From Nitrospirota bacterium (GTDB lineage Bacteria; Nitrospirota; Nitrospiria; Nitrospirales; Nitrospiraceae), in assembly GCA_018971525.1 (NCBI GenBank), contig JAGXAR010000011.1, positions 1 to 64,000 of the forward strand: DNA of 64,000 nt, given 5' to 3'. The notes under the pieces are model-generated. The model made no database searches and was not told the origin of the DNA. It saw only the letters and a list, made by a program, of their open reading frames with translations. Below, one piece after another: positions 28,315 through 39,047 of the stretch; within the stretch, counting starts at the first letter, position 1; every line of letters starts with the position of its first letter. The position numbers were made by a program, and so were the translations under genes.

Positions 28315-28421
28315 GCTATCGAGGGATTCGTGTCTGGTCTATTCAGGACAAGCTGCTGCGTCGTGTATTGTGCCGATTCGCCTGCCTGATTCTTACCGGC
28401 GGGATGGATGGAGGTTCTGTC

Positions 28422-30197
28422 ATGAAGCTCACAGGTGCTGAAATCCTCATCGAATGCCTCAAACGGGAAGGCGTGAAGACGATTTTTGCGCTTCCTGGTG
28501 GCGTCGTTCTGAAGATTTTCGACATGCTTCACCAACAGAAGGATATTGAGGTGATCCTCACTCGCCATGAACAGGGTGCAGGCCATATGGCCGAAGGCTA
28601 TGCCAAGGCAACCGGCAAAGCCGGGGTGTGTCTTGTGACCTCCGGGCCCGGCATGACGAATGTGATCACGGCGTTGGCGGATGCCTACATGGATTCCGTG
28701 CCGCTAGTCTGTTTTACCGGACAAGTCCCTACCAGCTTGATCGGGAACGATGCATTCCAAGAGGCAGACAATGTCGGCTTGAGCCGCCCCTGTACCAAGT
28801 ACAACTTTCTTGTGAAAAATGTGGCCGAGTTGGCGACGACCATCAAAGAAGCCTTCTACATTGCGACGACGGGGCGTCCAGGGCCGGTGCTCGTAGACAT
28901 TCCAAAAGACGTATCCATGGATAAGGCGGAATTTACCTATCCGAGCTCCGTCTCCATCCGTAGCTACAATCCGGTGTATGAAGGGAATAAGTGGCAGATC
29001 AAGCAAGCGGCTGAGGCCATGACGAAGGCAAAGAAGCCGGTGTTGTATGTCGGCGGCGGTGTCATCTTTTCGGGTGCGTCACAAGAATTGATGGAGCTGG
29101 CTGAGCTGACTCATATGCCGGTCGACATGACGTTGATGGGGCTTGGGGCTTTCCCCGGCGAGCATCCACAGTCCATGGGCATGCTGGGCATGCATGGCAC
29201 CTATTGGGCGAACATGGCGATGCACTATTCAGATCTTGTTGTTGCCATTGGGGCACGGTTTGACGATCGCGTCACCGGAAAGGTCTCCGAGTTTTGCCCG
29301 CATGCCAAGGTCATCCATGTCGATATTGACCCAACCTCGATTCGGAAGAATGTCAATGTCGATATTCCAATCGTCGGCGATTGCAAGACCGTGCTTCGTG
29401 AGCTTATTCAGATTCTTCATGCCACAGTGAACGGTGATCAGAAGGAACTACGCAAGCCCTGGTGGAATCAGATTCGCGAATGGCAGCAGGCCAATCCTCT
29501 TGCCTATCAACAAGCAGCGGATGGGCCGATCAAGCCGCAGCATGTCATCAAGCGGCTTTACGAACTCACGAAAGATCTGGACCCGATCGTGTCAACCGAT
29601 GTCGGGCAGCACCAGATGTGGGCCGCCCAGTACTTTAAGTTGGCAAAGCCGAATCGCTGGTTGACCTCGGGGGGGCTCGGGACCATGGGGTTTGGGTTTC
29701 CTGCCGCCATGGGGGCGCAGGCTGCGTTTCCCGGCCGGCTGGTCCTCTGCATCGCCGGCGATGGCAGTATCCAGATGAACATGCAGGAAATGGCGACGGC
29801 GGTGGTGCATAAGTTGCCGGTGAAGATTATCGTGCTCAATAACCGATTCCACGGGATGGTTCGGCAATGGCAGGATCTCTTTTACGAAGGGCGGTATGCC
29901 TCGAGCGATCTGGAGACCACGCCGGACTTTGTGAAGCTGGCGGAAGCGTATGGAGCAGTCGGACTCAGGGCCGGCAAACCATCTGAGATCGATGCCGTCA
30001 TCAAGGAAGCGATTGCGGTGAACAAACCGGTCATCGTTGATGTGCCGACGTATCGTTATGAAAACGTTTATCCGATGATCCCAGCCGGCGGCTGTAACCA
30101 TGAAATGATTTTGGAAGATCCGCCGGCCTTGAAAAATAAACAGCCTGGATCGGGGCAGGTGACTCCGAAGGATTCGGACACGATCCTCACGGCCTAA
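28422..30197 (+). CDS. ilvB: Acetolactate synthase large subunit
   Basis: A 591-residue ThDP-dependent acetohydroxyacid synthase, the first common step of valine, leucine and isoleucine synthesis. The N-terminal domain has IFALPGGVVLKIFD and the catalytic Glu in LTRHEQGAGHMAEGYAKATG. The ThDP-binding GDGSIQMNMQE followed by NNRFHGMVRQWQD is near 445-490. The ATG at 28422 with GGAGG seven bases upstream is chosen; the frame is open 18 codons earlier without support. The small subunit follows 28 bases later. Confidence 0.96.
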   Translation: MKLTGAEILIECLKREGVKTIFALPGGVVLKIFDMLHQQKDIEVILTRHEQGAGHMAEGYAKATGKAGVCLVTSGPGMTNVITALADAYMDSVPLVCFTGQVPTSLIGNDAFQEADNVGLSRPCTKYNFLVKNVAELATTIKEAFYIATTGRPGPVLVDIPKDVSMDKAEFTYPSSVSIRSYNPVYEGNKWQIKQAAEAMTKAKKPVLYVGGGVIFSGASQELMELAELTHMPVDMTLMGLGAFPGEHPQSMGMLGMHGTYWANMAMHYSDLVVAIGARFDDRVTGKVSEFCPHAKVIHVDIDPTSIRKNVNVDIPIVGDCKTVLRELIQILHATVNGDQKELRKPWWNQIREWQQANPLAYQQAADGPIKPQHVIKRLYELTKDLDPIVSTDVGQHQMWAAQYFKLAKPNRWLTSGGLGTMGFGFPAAMGAQAAFPGRLVLCIAGDGSIQMNMQEMATAVVHKLPVKIIVLNNRFHGMVRQWQDLFYEGRYASSDLETTPDFVKLAEAYGAVGLRAGKPSEIDAVIKEAIAVNKPVIVDVPTYRYENVYPMIPAGGCNHEMILEDPPALKNKQPGSGQVTPKDSDTILTA

Positions 30198-30225
30198 CCG
30201 TCGGTGTCGGGAGTACTGATTGGGT

Positions 30226-30744
30226 ATGGAACATATTATCTCGGTGACAGTAGAGAATAAGTTTGGTTCTCTGTCTCGCGTCGCTGGTCTGTTTAGCGGT
30301 CGCGGATTCAACATCGAAAGTCTCTCTGTCGCGCCGACGCTTGATCCGTCCATGTCGCAGATGACCATCGTTACCTCGGGAGACGACCGGATCATTGAGC
30401 AGATCGTTAAACAGCTGAATAAGCTGATCGACGTCATTAAAGTAGTGGATTTGAACGAGAGCGATTTCGTGTCGCGGGAGACGGCCCTCATCAAAGTACA
30501 TACACGACCGGAAGATCGCGCGGAAGCGTTGCGAATTGCCGACATTTTCCGGGCCAATGTCATCGACTCCACGCCGGCGACTTACACGATTGAGGTGACC
30601 GGAGATCCGCAGAAGATCGAAGCGATCATCAATCTGCTGCAACCCCTCGGCATCAAAGATCTCACACGGACCGGGCGGGTCGCGGTCGCCCGCGAGTCGA
30701 TTCGCTCGACGAGCGTGCAGGCAAAAAAGGTTGCCCGCGAATAA
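30226..30744 (+). CDS. ilvN: Acetolactate synthase small (regulatory) subunit
   Basis: A 172-residue regulatory subunit. The N-terminal ACT domain MEHIISVTVENKFGSLSRVAG (without its last two residues) binds the feedback amino acid (valine), and a second ACT-like domain spans about 80-160. The length is that of the longer IlvH-type subunits. A TTG two codons upstream has a slightly better-spaced GGGAG, but the ATG matches the family start. ilvC follows 63 bases later. Confidence 0.94.
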   Translation: MEHIISVTVENKFGSLSRVAGLFSGRGFNIESLSVAPTLDPSMSQMTIVTSGDDRIIEQIVKQLNKLIDVIKVVDLNESDFVSRETALIKVHTRPEDRAEALRIADIFRANVIDSTPATYTIEVTGDPQKIEAIINLLQPLGIKDLTRTGRVAVARESIRSTSVQAKKVARE

Positions 30745-30804
30745 GCGTCACCTCGGACTCAACGCCCAACCGGTTTCTTGACACGGCTATTACCCAAGGA
30801 GTGA

Positions 30805-31821
<1,017 letters not shown>

Positions 31822-31835
31822 AGATTGAGGTCTTT

Positions 31836-32486
31836 GTGGCAGATCGTGCCGTCGGCATCCCGTTTGCCAAAGAAGGAATTCCCTTCATCGGGGCTGCTGC
31901 TGGCGTTACACTGCTAGCAGGATGGTTGAGTTGGACCGTCGTGGCGTTTGGCGGAGCGATTCTGACGCTCTTCGTCGCTTGGTTCTTTCGGAATCCCTAT
32001 CGGGTGGTCCCTCAAGGGCCTCGTCTCGTCGTGGCACCAGGTGACGGGAAAGTCATTGCCATCGAAGAAGAGTTCGAGCCGCGATTCATCAAGGATCGCA
32101 GCATTCGAGTTACCATCTTCTTGAACGTGTTTGATGTGCACATCAATCGAATTCCCTGCGAAGGGGTTGTCGAAGAGGTGCAGTATCAGCCGGGTTTATT
32201 CCTCGTGGCCAGCAGACCTGATGCGACGTTGAGGAACGAACAGAATGCTTTGATGATTCGGACAGTGCAGGGGGCGAAGGTGCTCTGTGTGCAGGTAGCC
32301 GGGTTGATTGCCAGACGGATCGTTTGTTGGATCTTGCCGGGAGATCGGGCTGTGCGCGGTGAACGATTCGGGCTGATTCGATTCGGGTCGAGGATGGATA
32401 CCTTTCTTCCTGTCGGGACGGCTGTAAACGTTGCAGTCGGTGAGCGAGTCAAAGGTGGGGAAACCATCTTGGGGAAATTGCCATGA
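31836..32486 (+). CDS. psd: Phosphatidylserine decarboxylase, short type
   Basis: A 216-residue proenzyme that makes phosphatidylethanolamine. Two hydrophobic segments at about 15-50 anchor it in the inner membrane. The catalytic core includes APGDGKVIAIEEEF and VFDVHINRIPCEG with the conserved His. The self-cleavage site is the Gly-Ser of RFGSRMD near 182, where serine becomes the pyruvoyl group. This matches the short archaeal-like family. Start is GTG (VADRAVGIP). pssA overlaps by four bases, pairing both steps from CDP-diacylglycerol to PE. Confidence 0.93.
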   Translation: MADRAVGIPFAKEGIPFIGAAAGVTLLAGWLSWTVVAFGGAILTLFVAWFFRNPYRVVPQGPRLVVAPGDGKVIAIEEEFEPRFIKDRSIRVTIFLNVFDVHINRIPCEGVVEEVQYQPGLFLVASRPDATLRNEQNALMIRTVQGAKVLCVQVAGLIARRIVCWILPGDRAVRGERFGLIRFGSRMDTFLPVGTAVNVAVGERVKGGETILGKLP

Positions 32487-33277
32487 AAACCACTGTACTT
32501 CGTCAATCATTCGGAAGAGATGGGAAGAGGCGCAAAGCCGCCATGCACCTGATTCCGAATCTTTTCACGACAGGGAATCTGTTCTGCGGTGTGTTTTCGA
32601 TACTGTCCGTGTTCAATGCGAACTACATGGTCGCAGCGGTCGCCATCCTGGTGGCGATGATATTCGACGTGCTCGATGGAAAGTCGGCGCGGTTGACGAA
32701 CAGCACTAGCCATTTCGGCCTCGAATACGATTCGTTGTCCGACGTGGTGTCGTTCGGGGTTGCTCCCGGCCTCTTGATTTATTCCTGGGCGCTTAGCGGA
32801 CAGGGTACGTTTGGTATTGCGGTGATGTTTGCCTACGTTGCGATGGGTGCGGTTCGGTTGGCGCGGTTCAATTCGACGGCGGCCGTGTCGGACGGCAAGT
32901 ACTTTACCGGGCTGGCTATTCCTGCGGCGGCAGGGGTTGTGGCGTCGCTCGTGATTTTCGACCACTATAGCGTCAGGATTGGAACAGAAGTGAAGCCCAT
33001 TCTCGTCCTGATTATTACGCTGACTCTTTCGTTCTTGATGGTAAGCACCATCAGGTATCGAAGCTTTAAAGACATGAAGTTTCGCGGGGGGCGGCACATC
33101 ACCTATCTCGTGTGGGGGATTTTGGCGCTCATGCTTGTGGCTGCATGGCCACAAGTTATGCTATTTGTGATCTTTACCGGGTATGCCTTGCTTGGTCCGG
33201 CAGAGCGGCTTGTCGGGCTTTTGGCCAAGATGGCCGGGAAACGTTCATCGGCAAAGACCGAGGAGTCGGTGACTTAA
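32483..33277 (+). CDS. pssA: CDP-diacylglycerol-serine O-phosphatidyltransferase
   Basis: A 264-residue inner-membrane enzyme that makes phosphatidylserine. The CDP-alcohol phosphotransferase signature is visible as DVLDGKSARL followed by HFGLEYDSLSD (about 68-92), with all the Asp and Gly residues of the D-G-x2-A-R-x8-G-x3-D-x3-D motif. About seven to eight membrane segments follow. Its ATG overlaps the psd stop, so the two are translated together. The leucine T-box leader begins 14 bases after its stop. Confidence 0.94.
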   Translation: MKTTVLRQSFGRDGKRRKAAMHLIPNLFTTGNLFCGVFSILSVFNANYMVAAVAILVAMIFDVLDGKSARLTNSTSHFGLEYDSLSDVVSFGVAPGLLIYSWALSGQGTFGIAVMFAYVAMGAVRLARFNSTAAVSDGKYFTGLAIPAAAGVVASLVIFDHYSVRIGTEVKPILVLIITLTLSFLMVSTIRYRSFKDMKFRGGRHITYLVWGILALMLVAAWPQVMLFVIFTGYALLGPAERLVGLLAKMAGKRSSAKTEESVT

Positions 33278-33290
33278 TCGAAGTTCTAAT

Positions 33291-33547
33291 GGCTGCGACG
33301 AGGAGTAGTACGCGTTTTGCACAGCAGTGAGAGAGCTGGTGAATGGTGCAAACCAGCCTGTGCTGCGCCGAACTCGCCTCTGAGCCCGAATCCGTGAAAC
33401 CCGAGTAATGGATTCCGCTTCGCCCCCGTGACAGGGCGCAACGAAGGGCTGTGGACAGCGAACACGTGTTCATGGCTAAATCAGGGTGGTACCACGGAGC
33501 TTCTCAAGCCTCCGTCCCTGGGCGTGGGGATGGAGGCTTTTTTATTT
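33291..33547 (+). promoter_or_regulatory. T-box riboswitch, leucine specific, controlling leuA
   Basis: A full T-box leader. The stem I base is GGCT (33291-33294) with AGCC (33383-33386), plus GAGG with CCTC. The specifier region GAACTCGCC puts the codon CTC (Leu) at 33373-33375. The T-box proper is AGGGTGGTACCACGG (33483-33497), whose TGGT can pair with the ACCA end of uncharged tRNA-Leu. A competing terminator follows at 33507-33543. Uncharged tRNA-Leu should stabilise the antiterminator and switch on leuA. Confidence 0.93.
33507..33545 (+). terminator. Terminator of the leucine T-box
   Basis: AGCCTCCGTCCC (33507-33518) pairs with GGGGATGGAGGCT (33526-33538), followed by a T-run. Its 5' arm is also needed for the T-box antiterminator, so the two structures exclude each other. 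Confidence 0.9.
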
Positions 33548-33671
33548 GAGATTGCTGAAAATGCTTTCCCGCAGCGTTCTCGGTCGCGTGCCTCCCTGCG
33601 ACGTACCCTACGGGTACGCCTCGGTTGTCCCGCTCCTGCGGCCTTGCTGGAAAGGCATTTTGAGCAATCTC
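33548..33671. repeat. Imperfect inverted-repeat element (MITE-like), copy A
   Basis: The left arm (33548-33575, GAGATTGCTGAAAATGC...) is an imperfect inverse of the right arm (33646-33671, ...GGCATTTTGAGCAATCTC). A central seven-pair palindrome CGTACCC/GGGTACG lies at 33602-33618. The whole could fold into a long hairpin. The same architecture recurs, in the other orientation, at 50256-50383. It sits between the T-box and leuA. Confidence 0.75.
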
Positions 33672-33693
33672 ACAAGATATGAGAGGTGAAACC

Positions 33694-35241
33694 ATGACAC
33701 GAATGATACGGATTTTCGATACGACCTTGCGTGACGGAGAGCAATCTCCAGGGGCCAGCATGAATGTGGAAGAGAAAATCATGGTGGCGAAGCAACTGGC
33801 GCGTTTGGGGGTCGACATCATCGAGGCAGGATTTGCTTATAGTTCGCCTGGAGACTTTGAAGCGGTGCGGCGGATCGCGCAGGAAGTCGAGGGGCCGACG
33901 ATTTGCAGCCTGGCGCGGGCGCGTCCGGAGGATATTGATCGAGCCTGGGAGGCATTGAAGGGAGCCACGAAGGTCCGCATTCATACGTTTCTCTCGACTT
34001 CGGATATCCACTTGAAGCACCAGTTCCGAATGACGCGCGACGAGGCGAAGAAGCGCGCAGTCGAGATGGTGCAACGGGCGAGGGGTTATGTGGACGATGT
34101 GGAGTTTTCGCCCATGGATGCCAGTCGCTCCGATCCCGCCTATCTCTATGAGGTGATCGAGGCGGTGATTGCGGCAGGAGCCGGGACGATCAATATTCCT
34201 GATACGGTCGGCTATGCGGTGCCACAAGAATTCGGCCGGCTCATTCGTGGCATTCGCGAGCAGGTGCCAAACAGTGCGCAGGCGGTGATCTCTGTCCATT
34301 GCCACAACGACCTCGGCCTCGCCGTGGGGAACAGTTTGGCGGCTGTGTTCGAAGGGGCCGGCCAGGTCGAGTGCACGATCAACGGGATTGGTGAGCGGGC
34401 AGGGAACACGGCACTGGAAGAAATTGTCATGGGGCTTCGAACCAGGAAAGATTTCTATCAAGCCGATACAAAGATTCATACCGAAGAGATCTCAAAAACC
34501 AGCCGATTGGTCAGCAAGATCACCGGCATGGTGGTGCAGCCCAACAAGGCGATCGTCGGGGCGAATGCCTTCGCCCATACGTCTGGCATCCACCAAGACG
34601 GGCTGCTGAAAGACAAGACGACCTATGAAATTATGCGGCCGGAGTCGATTGGATTGATTGAGAGCAAGATGGTCATGGGGAAACTCTCAGGCCGGCATGC
34701 GTTTCGGCAGCGCCTGGTGGAGTTGGGGTATACGCTCTCAGACGAAGAGGTCAACCACGCGTTCGAGCGGTTCAAGAAGTTGGCCGATCAGAAGAAGGAG
34801 ATCTATGAAGAGGATCTCGAAGTCATTGTCTCAGAAGAGTTGGCCAAAATGGCCGATCGGATCACCTTAAAATCGTTCCATGTTGCCAGCGGGACGGATC
34901 AGGTGCCGACCGCCACAGTCGAACTCGAGATCGACGGGCGAACGATCACGCAGACTGGGACAGGCGACGGGCCGGTGGATGCAGTCTATCGGACGATTGC
35001 CGCCATCACGCAGACGAAGAGCACGCTCCTCATGTATGTCGTGAAGGCGATCACGGGGGGCACCGATGCCCAGGGCGAAGTCTCGGTTCGGGTTCAAGAA
35101 GATGGGCGCACCGTCTCAGGCCATGGGGCGGACACGGACATCATCATGGCCTCGGCAAGGGCCTATCTCAATGCGCTGAACAAGCTGTCGTATTTGGAAG
35201 GAAAGCAGGCGCAGGGCGAGCAGAAGGTGAACTTGATTTAA
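33694..35241 (+). CDS. leuA: 2-isopropylmalate synthase
   Basis: A 515-residue enzyme committing 2-ketoisovalerate and acetyl-CoA to leucine. The TIM barrel opens with the signature [16 protein letters not shown]; metal-binding [15 protein letters not shown] and [15 protein letters not shown] follow (about 200-240). The C-terminal leucine-sensing domain is at about 390-500 ([19 protein letters not shown]). AGAGGTG lies about six bases before the ATG at 33694; a start five codons earlier is less likely. It is controlled by the T-box upstream and probably also by allosteric leucine feedback. Confidence 0.96.
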   Translation: MTRMIRIFDTTLRDGEQSPGASMNVEEKIMVAKQLARLGVDIIEAGFAYSSPGDFEAVRRIAQEVEGPTICSLARARPEDIDRAWEALKGATKVRIHTFLSTSDIHLKHQFRMTRDEAKKRAVEMVQRARGYVDDVEFSPMDASRSDPAYLYEVIEAVIAAGAGTINIPDTVGYAVPQEFGRLIRGIREQVPNSAQAVISVHCHNDLGLAVGNSLAAVFEGAGQVECTINGIGERAGNTALEEIVMGLRTRKDFYQADTKIHTEEISKTSRLVSKITGMVVQPNKAIVGANAFAHTSGIHQDGLLKDKTTYEIMRPESIGLIESKMVMGKLSGRHAFRQRLVELGYTLSDEEVNHAFERFKKLADQKKEIYEEDLEVIVSEELAKMADRITLKSFHVASGTDQVPTATVELEIDGRTITQTGTGDGPVDAVYRTIAAITQTKSTLLMYVVKAITGGTDAQGEVSVRVQEDGRTVSGHGADTDIIMASARAYLNALNKLSYLEGKQAQGEQKVNLI

Positions 35242-35313
35242 GGAAAGTGACCACGGTAGAGTCACCGGCTCCGGTCTGGGACCCGGAAGGTACCGTTGGC
35301 TGTGAGGTGCTCC

Positions 35314-35676
35314 GTGATTCATGTCACCCTGGCAGATCGGCCGGAGTTTCTGGCCGGCGATCATACCGTCCTGCGAGAGCTGCTGCATCCTGCGAAACAA
35401 ACGCTGGCCCTTGGGTATAGTATGGCCTATGGAACATTGGCTCCTGGCGCTCGATCGAAGCGGCACAGGCTGACGTCTTCAGAGGTTTACTACATTATCG
35501 CCGGTTTGGGACGATTGACGATAGATGACTCGGTCGTCTCGGTGGAACAAGGCTCCGTCGTCTATGTGCCTCCGGGAGGCAAGCAGTCTCTGGAAAATAG
35601 TGGACCCACCGCCATCGAATTCCTCTGCTTGGTCGATCCCGCGTGGCGACCGGAGGATGAGGAAGTCCTGGAATAG
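35314..35676 (+). CDS. Small cupin-domain protein
   Basis: A 120-residue single-domain cupin. The first cupin motif reads [20 protein letters not shown] (positions about 47-66), with His and Glu as likely metal ligands, and the second is [16 protein letters not shown]. It resembles mannose-6-phosphate-isomerase-like cupins. The GTG start with GAGGTG six bases upstream is preferred over a TTG at 35296. It lies between leuA and leuB; a link to leucine synthesis is not evident. Confidence 0.78.
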   Translation: MIHVTLADRPEFLAGDHTVLRELLHPAKQTLALGYSMAYGTLAPGARSKRHRLTSSEVYYIIAGLGRLTIDDSVVSVEQGSVVYVPPGGKQSLENSGPTAIEFLCLVDPAWRPEDEEVLE

Positions 35677-35717
35677 AGGCTTGTGCGGTCATAACTCACA
35701 AAGAGGGAGAGTGGTCT

Positions 35718-36791
35718 GTGAAGGCGAAGATTGCCGTACTAGCTGGTGATGGAGTGGGTCGGGAGATCGTCCCTGAAGCCGTGAAGGTGCTGAAGGCTGT
35801 GGCCGAGAAGTTCCAGCACACGTTCGAGTTTGTGTCCGGTGATGTCGGCGGACAGGCCATCGACAAAGTGGGTGTGCCGCTTCCTCACGAGACGCTGGCC
35901 TTGGCCAAACAAAGCGATGCCGTCTTGCTCGGCGCGGTCGGCGGTCCTAAGTGGGAAGGACTGGAGTATAGCTTGCGTCCGGAACGGGCGCTTTTGGGGT
36001 TGCGTGAGCACCTCGGCCTGTATGCCAATTTACGCCCAGCGAAGTTGTATCCGATGTTGGCCGATGCCTCCACGCTGAAACGTGAGGTGATCGAGGGCAT
36101 CGACATCCTTGTCATTCGAGAACTGACCGGCGGGATCTATTTCGGGAAGCCTAAAGGTATCGAGAAGTTGCCGAACGGGAGCGAGCGAGGATTCAACACC
36201 GAGGTCTATACCACTGAAGAAATCCAACGCATTGCGAAAGTGGCGTTTGAGGCGGCGAGGAAGCGTCGGAAAAAAGTGATGTCCGTTGATAAAGCGAATG
36301 TGCTGGAGTCATCCGAACTCTGGCGTCGTGTCGTCATCGAGACCCACAAAGGTTATCAGGATGTGGAGTTGAGCCATATCTACGTTGACAATGCGGCGAT
36401 GCAACTTGTGCGCAACCCGCGGCAGTTCGACGTGATGCTCTGCAATAATATATTCGGTGATATTCTGAGCGATGAAGCCGCGATGTTGACCGGGTCCATC
36501 GGCATGTTGCCGTCGGCTAGTATTGGCGCGCAGGTCGGACTGTTCGAGCCGATTCACGGCAGTGCGCCTGACATTGCCGGGAAGAATGTGGCAAATCCTA
36601 TTGCGACGATTGCCTCGGCGGCCATGATGCTGTCCTATGGGTTCAAGTTGGATGAGGAGGCAGGAGCCATCGAGCAGGCGATCGTGAAAACCCTCGATCT
36701 CGGCTATCGCACGAAAGACATTCATAGCCAGGGGACCCGTCTCGTCAGTACGACAGAAATGGGTGAAGCCATTCTACGAAATCTGAACTAA
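35718..36791 (+). CDS. leuB: 3-isopropylmalate dehydrogenase
   Basis: A 357-residue NAD-dependent beta-decarboxylating dehydrogenase of leucine synthesis. Family blocks include [29 protein letters not shown], the substrate-binding [20 protein letters not shown], the [17 protein letters not shown] region and the [16 protein letters not shown] loop. The start is GTG with GAGGGAGAG upstream. leuC and leuD are not in the window. Confidence 0.96.
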   Translation: MKAKIAVLAGDGVGREIVPEAVKVLKAVAEKFQHTFEFVSGDVGGQAIDKVGVPLPHETLALAKQSDAVLLGAVGGPKWEGLEYSLRPERALLGLREHLGLYANLRPAKLYPMLADASTLKREVIEGIDILVIRELTGGIYFGKPKGIEKLPNGSERGFNTEVYTTEEIQRIAKVAFEAARKRRKKVMSVDKANVLESSELWRRVVIETHKGYQDVELSHIYVDNAAMQLVRNPRQFDVMLCNNIFGDILSDEAAMLTGSIGMLPSASIGAQVGLFEPIHGSAPDIAGKNVANPIATIASAAMMLSYGFKLDEEAGAIEQAIVKTLDLGYRTKDIHSQGTRLVSTTEMGEAILRNLN

Positions 36792-36809
36792 GCAAGATTC
36801 TCAAGGCAG

Positions 36810-38015
36810 ATGAGTACAGATCTCAAAGCTGGATTGATCCGAACCGTTGCCGGTACCGGAGCCTCTGCATGGTCCGGGGACGGAGCTGTGGCACTTGCTG
36901 CTGGTCTGAATGAACCGAAAAGTCTCACTTTCGATGCCGAGGGAAACTTGTTCATCGCAGACTCTGAGAACCACGTCGTTCGGAAGGTCGACAGGAAGAC
37001 CAATTGTATCAGCACGGTAGCAGGTCGCCTTCAGGAGGTTGAGTCAGGAGCGAAACCCGTATCGCCCACTCCTGTGGCTGGGGGAATTGATGACGATCCT
37101 TTGGCCGAAGGCGGCGCTGTCAATTCCCACGCCTTCACTCAACAGACTGATCTGAGTGGGACCGTGCGTTATGTTGTGACCGGTACATCGCCGGCCAAGC
37201 GTTTCAGTGGCGACGGTGGTCCTGCCGATCAAGCCCTGTTGAATTTTCCGACAGCGGTTGTGGTTGATCGGGCAGGACATCTCTATATTGCGGACACGCT
37301 GAACCATCGGGTGCGGCGTGTGGATGCGGTGACAGGGGTGATCACGACAGTCGCAGGCCTAGGCCAACCTCGGTGCTCGGGTGATGGGGGATTGGCCGTG
37401 GAGGCCGGGTTGAATGAACCAGCTGCCTTGGCAGTGAGTGACGGGGGCGTCCTCTATATTGCCGACCAGAGTAATAATCGTGTGAGGGCAGTGGATTTGG
37501 CCACCGGAGTGATTCGTACGGTCGCAGGGACAGGAACGGCCGCGTATAATGGAGATGGTGTGGCAGCGACGGAAACTGGTCTGGCCGGTCCCGGTGGATT
37601 GGCGCTTGCGACAGATGGCACATTGTTCATTGCAGATAGCTTTAACGGAAGGATTCGTGCTGTTGATCCTGTCACTGGTCTCATAAGAACTGTGGTGGGC
37701 GATGGCGGTGAGTATCGGTACCAGGGGCCGGATGAACCACCCAGCAGCAGTCTCTCTCGGCCATCGGGGATTGCGTTGGATGAACAGGGGAATCTCTTCT
37801 TCACCGATTCGGACAATCATCTGGTGCGGCGATGGGATCGGACCACAGGGCGTATTGAGCGCATCGCCGGCGTTGGTGTGGCAAAATACGGAGGCGACGA
37901 GGGCGCGGCCCTCGAAGCCGGCTTGAGTTACCCGTTTGGAATCGTGATGGGTCGCGCGGGGCACCTGCTCGTGGCAGATACGTTCAATCATCGCATTCGC
38001 GCGATCGTGCTGTAG
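36810..38015 (+). CDS. NHL-repeat beta-propeller protein
   Basis: A 401-residue protein built of about six NHL repeats, each with the pattern GDGGxA...L..P.GVAVD..G.LYIADT.NHRVR.VD..TG.I.TVAG (for example near 137-185). It should form a six-bladed propeller for binding a protein, RNA or other ligand. No signal peptide or catalytic residue is evident, which is unusual for a bacterial NHL protein of this type. It lies 18 bases after leuB and 18 bases before asd, so it is cotranscribed with amino-acid genes for unknown reasons. Confidence 0.82.
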   Translation: MSTDLKAGLIRTVAGTGASAWSGDGAVALAAGLNEPKSLTFDAEGNLFIADSENHVVRKVDRKTNCISTVAGRLQEVESGAKPVSPTPVAGGIDDDPLAEGGAVNSHAFTQQTDLSGTVRYVVTGTSPAKRFSGDGGPADQALLNFPTAVVVDRAGHLYIADTLNHRVRRVDAVTGVITTVAGLGQPRCSGDGGLAVEAGLNEPAALAVSDGGVLYIADQSNNRVRAVDLATGVIRTVAGTGTAAYNGDGVAATETGLAGPGGLALATDGTLFIADSFNGRIRAVDPVTGLIRTVVGDGGEYRYQGPDEPPSSSLSRPSGIALDEQGNLFFTDSDNHLVRRWDRTTGRIERIAGVGVAKYGGDEGAALEAGLSYPFGIVMGRAGHLLVADTFNHRIRAIVL

Positions 38016-38033
38016 GTAGGATCGAGGCTCATC

Positions 38034-39047
38034 ATGAAAAAGAAATCAGGGTATGTCGTGGCGGTCGTCGGCGCGACCGGGGCAGTCGGGACAGAAATGA
38101 TCGAGGTGCTTGAGGAACGAAAGTTCCCCGTCACACGTCTTGTCCCGCTGGCATCCACTCGTTCTGCCGGTGGCATGGTGACATTTGAGGGGAACGAGAT
38201 TCCCATTGAGGTCTTGACGAAGGACTCGTTTGCCGGCGTGGACATCGCACTCTTTTCTGCCGGGGCGGAGCTGAGTCGAGAGTTTGCTCCGATTGCGGTG
38301 AAGGCCGGTGCGGTGGTGATCGATAATAGTGCCGCTTGGCGGATGGATTCTGAAGTGCCGCTCGTGGTGCCCGAGGTGAATGCGCACGACATTCAACAGC
38401 ACAAGGGTATCATCGCCAACCCGAATTGTTCCACGATTCAAATGGTCGTGGCGCTGAAACCCCTGCATGATCAGGCTAGGATCAAGCGGATCGTCGTCAC
38501 GACCTTTCAATCCGTTTCCGGCACGGGGAAGGACGCCATGGATGAGCTGATGGCGGAATGCCAAGACCTGCTGAGCTTCAAGCCGGCGAGTCCCAAGGTC
38601 TACCCCTATCAGATTGCCTTTAATTGCCTGCCGCAGATCGACGACTTTCTTCCGTCGGGGTATACGAAGGAAGAGATGAAGATGGTTCATGAGACCAGAA
38701 AGATCATGGGCGACCAGTCGATTCATGTGACGGCGACGACGGTGCGGGTTCCGGTGTATGTCGGACATTCTGAAGCCGTTAATATTGAGACTGAGCGGAA
38801 GTTGTCGGCCAATGACGCCCGCGCCATTCTGTCGACCGCGCCCGGCGTGCTGCTTTATGACGATCCGGCACATAAGATCTACCCGATGCCGTTGGAGGTT
38901 GCCGGGAAGGACGAGGTTTACGTCGGCCGCGTCCGTGAAGATGAGTCGATCGCCAACGGTCTCAACCTATGGGTAGTGGCGGACAATTTGCGCAAAGGGG
39001 CCGCCCTCAATGCGGTGCAAATCGCAGAACATTTGGCGAAAGGCTGA
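38034..39047 (+). CDS. asd: Aspartate-semialdehyde dehydrogenase
   Basis: A 337-residue NADPH enzyme at the branch to lysine, threonine and methionine. The nucleotide-binding VVGATGAVGTEMIEVLEER is at the N-terminus. The catalytic Cys is in IIANPNCSTIQMV (near 130), and the catalytic His is expected within IHVTATTVRVPVYVGHSEAV (near 245). Length is normal. Its stop overlaps the next gene by TGATG. Confidence 0.96.
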   Translation: MKKKSGYVVAVVGATGAVGTEMIEVLEERKFPVTRLVPLASTRSAGGMVTFEGNEIPIEVLTKDSFAGVDIALFSAGAELSREFAPIAVKAGAVVIDNSAAWRMDSEVPLVVPEVNAHDIQQHKGIIANPNCSTIQMVVALKPLHDQARIKRIVVTTFQSVSGTGKDAMDELMAECQDLLSFKPASPKVYPYQIAFNCLPQIDDFLPSGYTKEEMKMVHETRKIMGDQSIHVTATTVRVPVYVGHSEAVNIETERKLSANDARAILSTAPGVLLYDDPAHKIYPMPLEVAGKDEVYVGRVREDESIANGLNLWVVADNLRKGAALNAVQIAEHLAKG

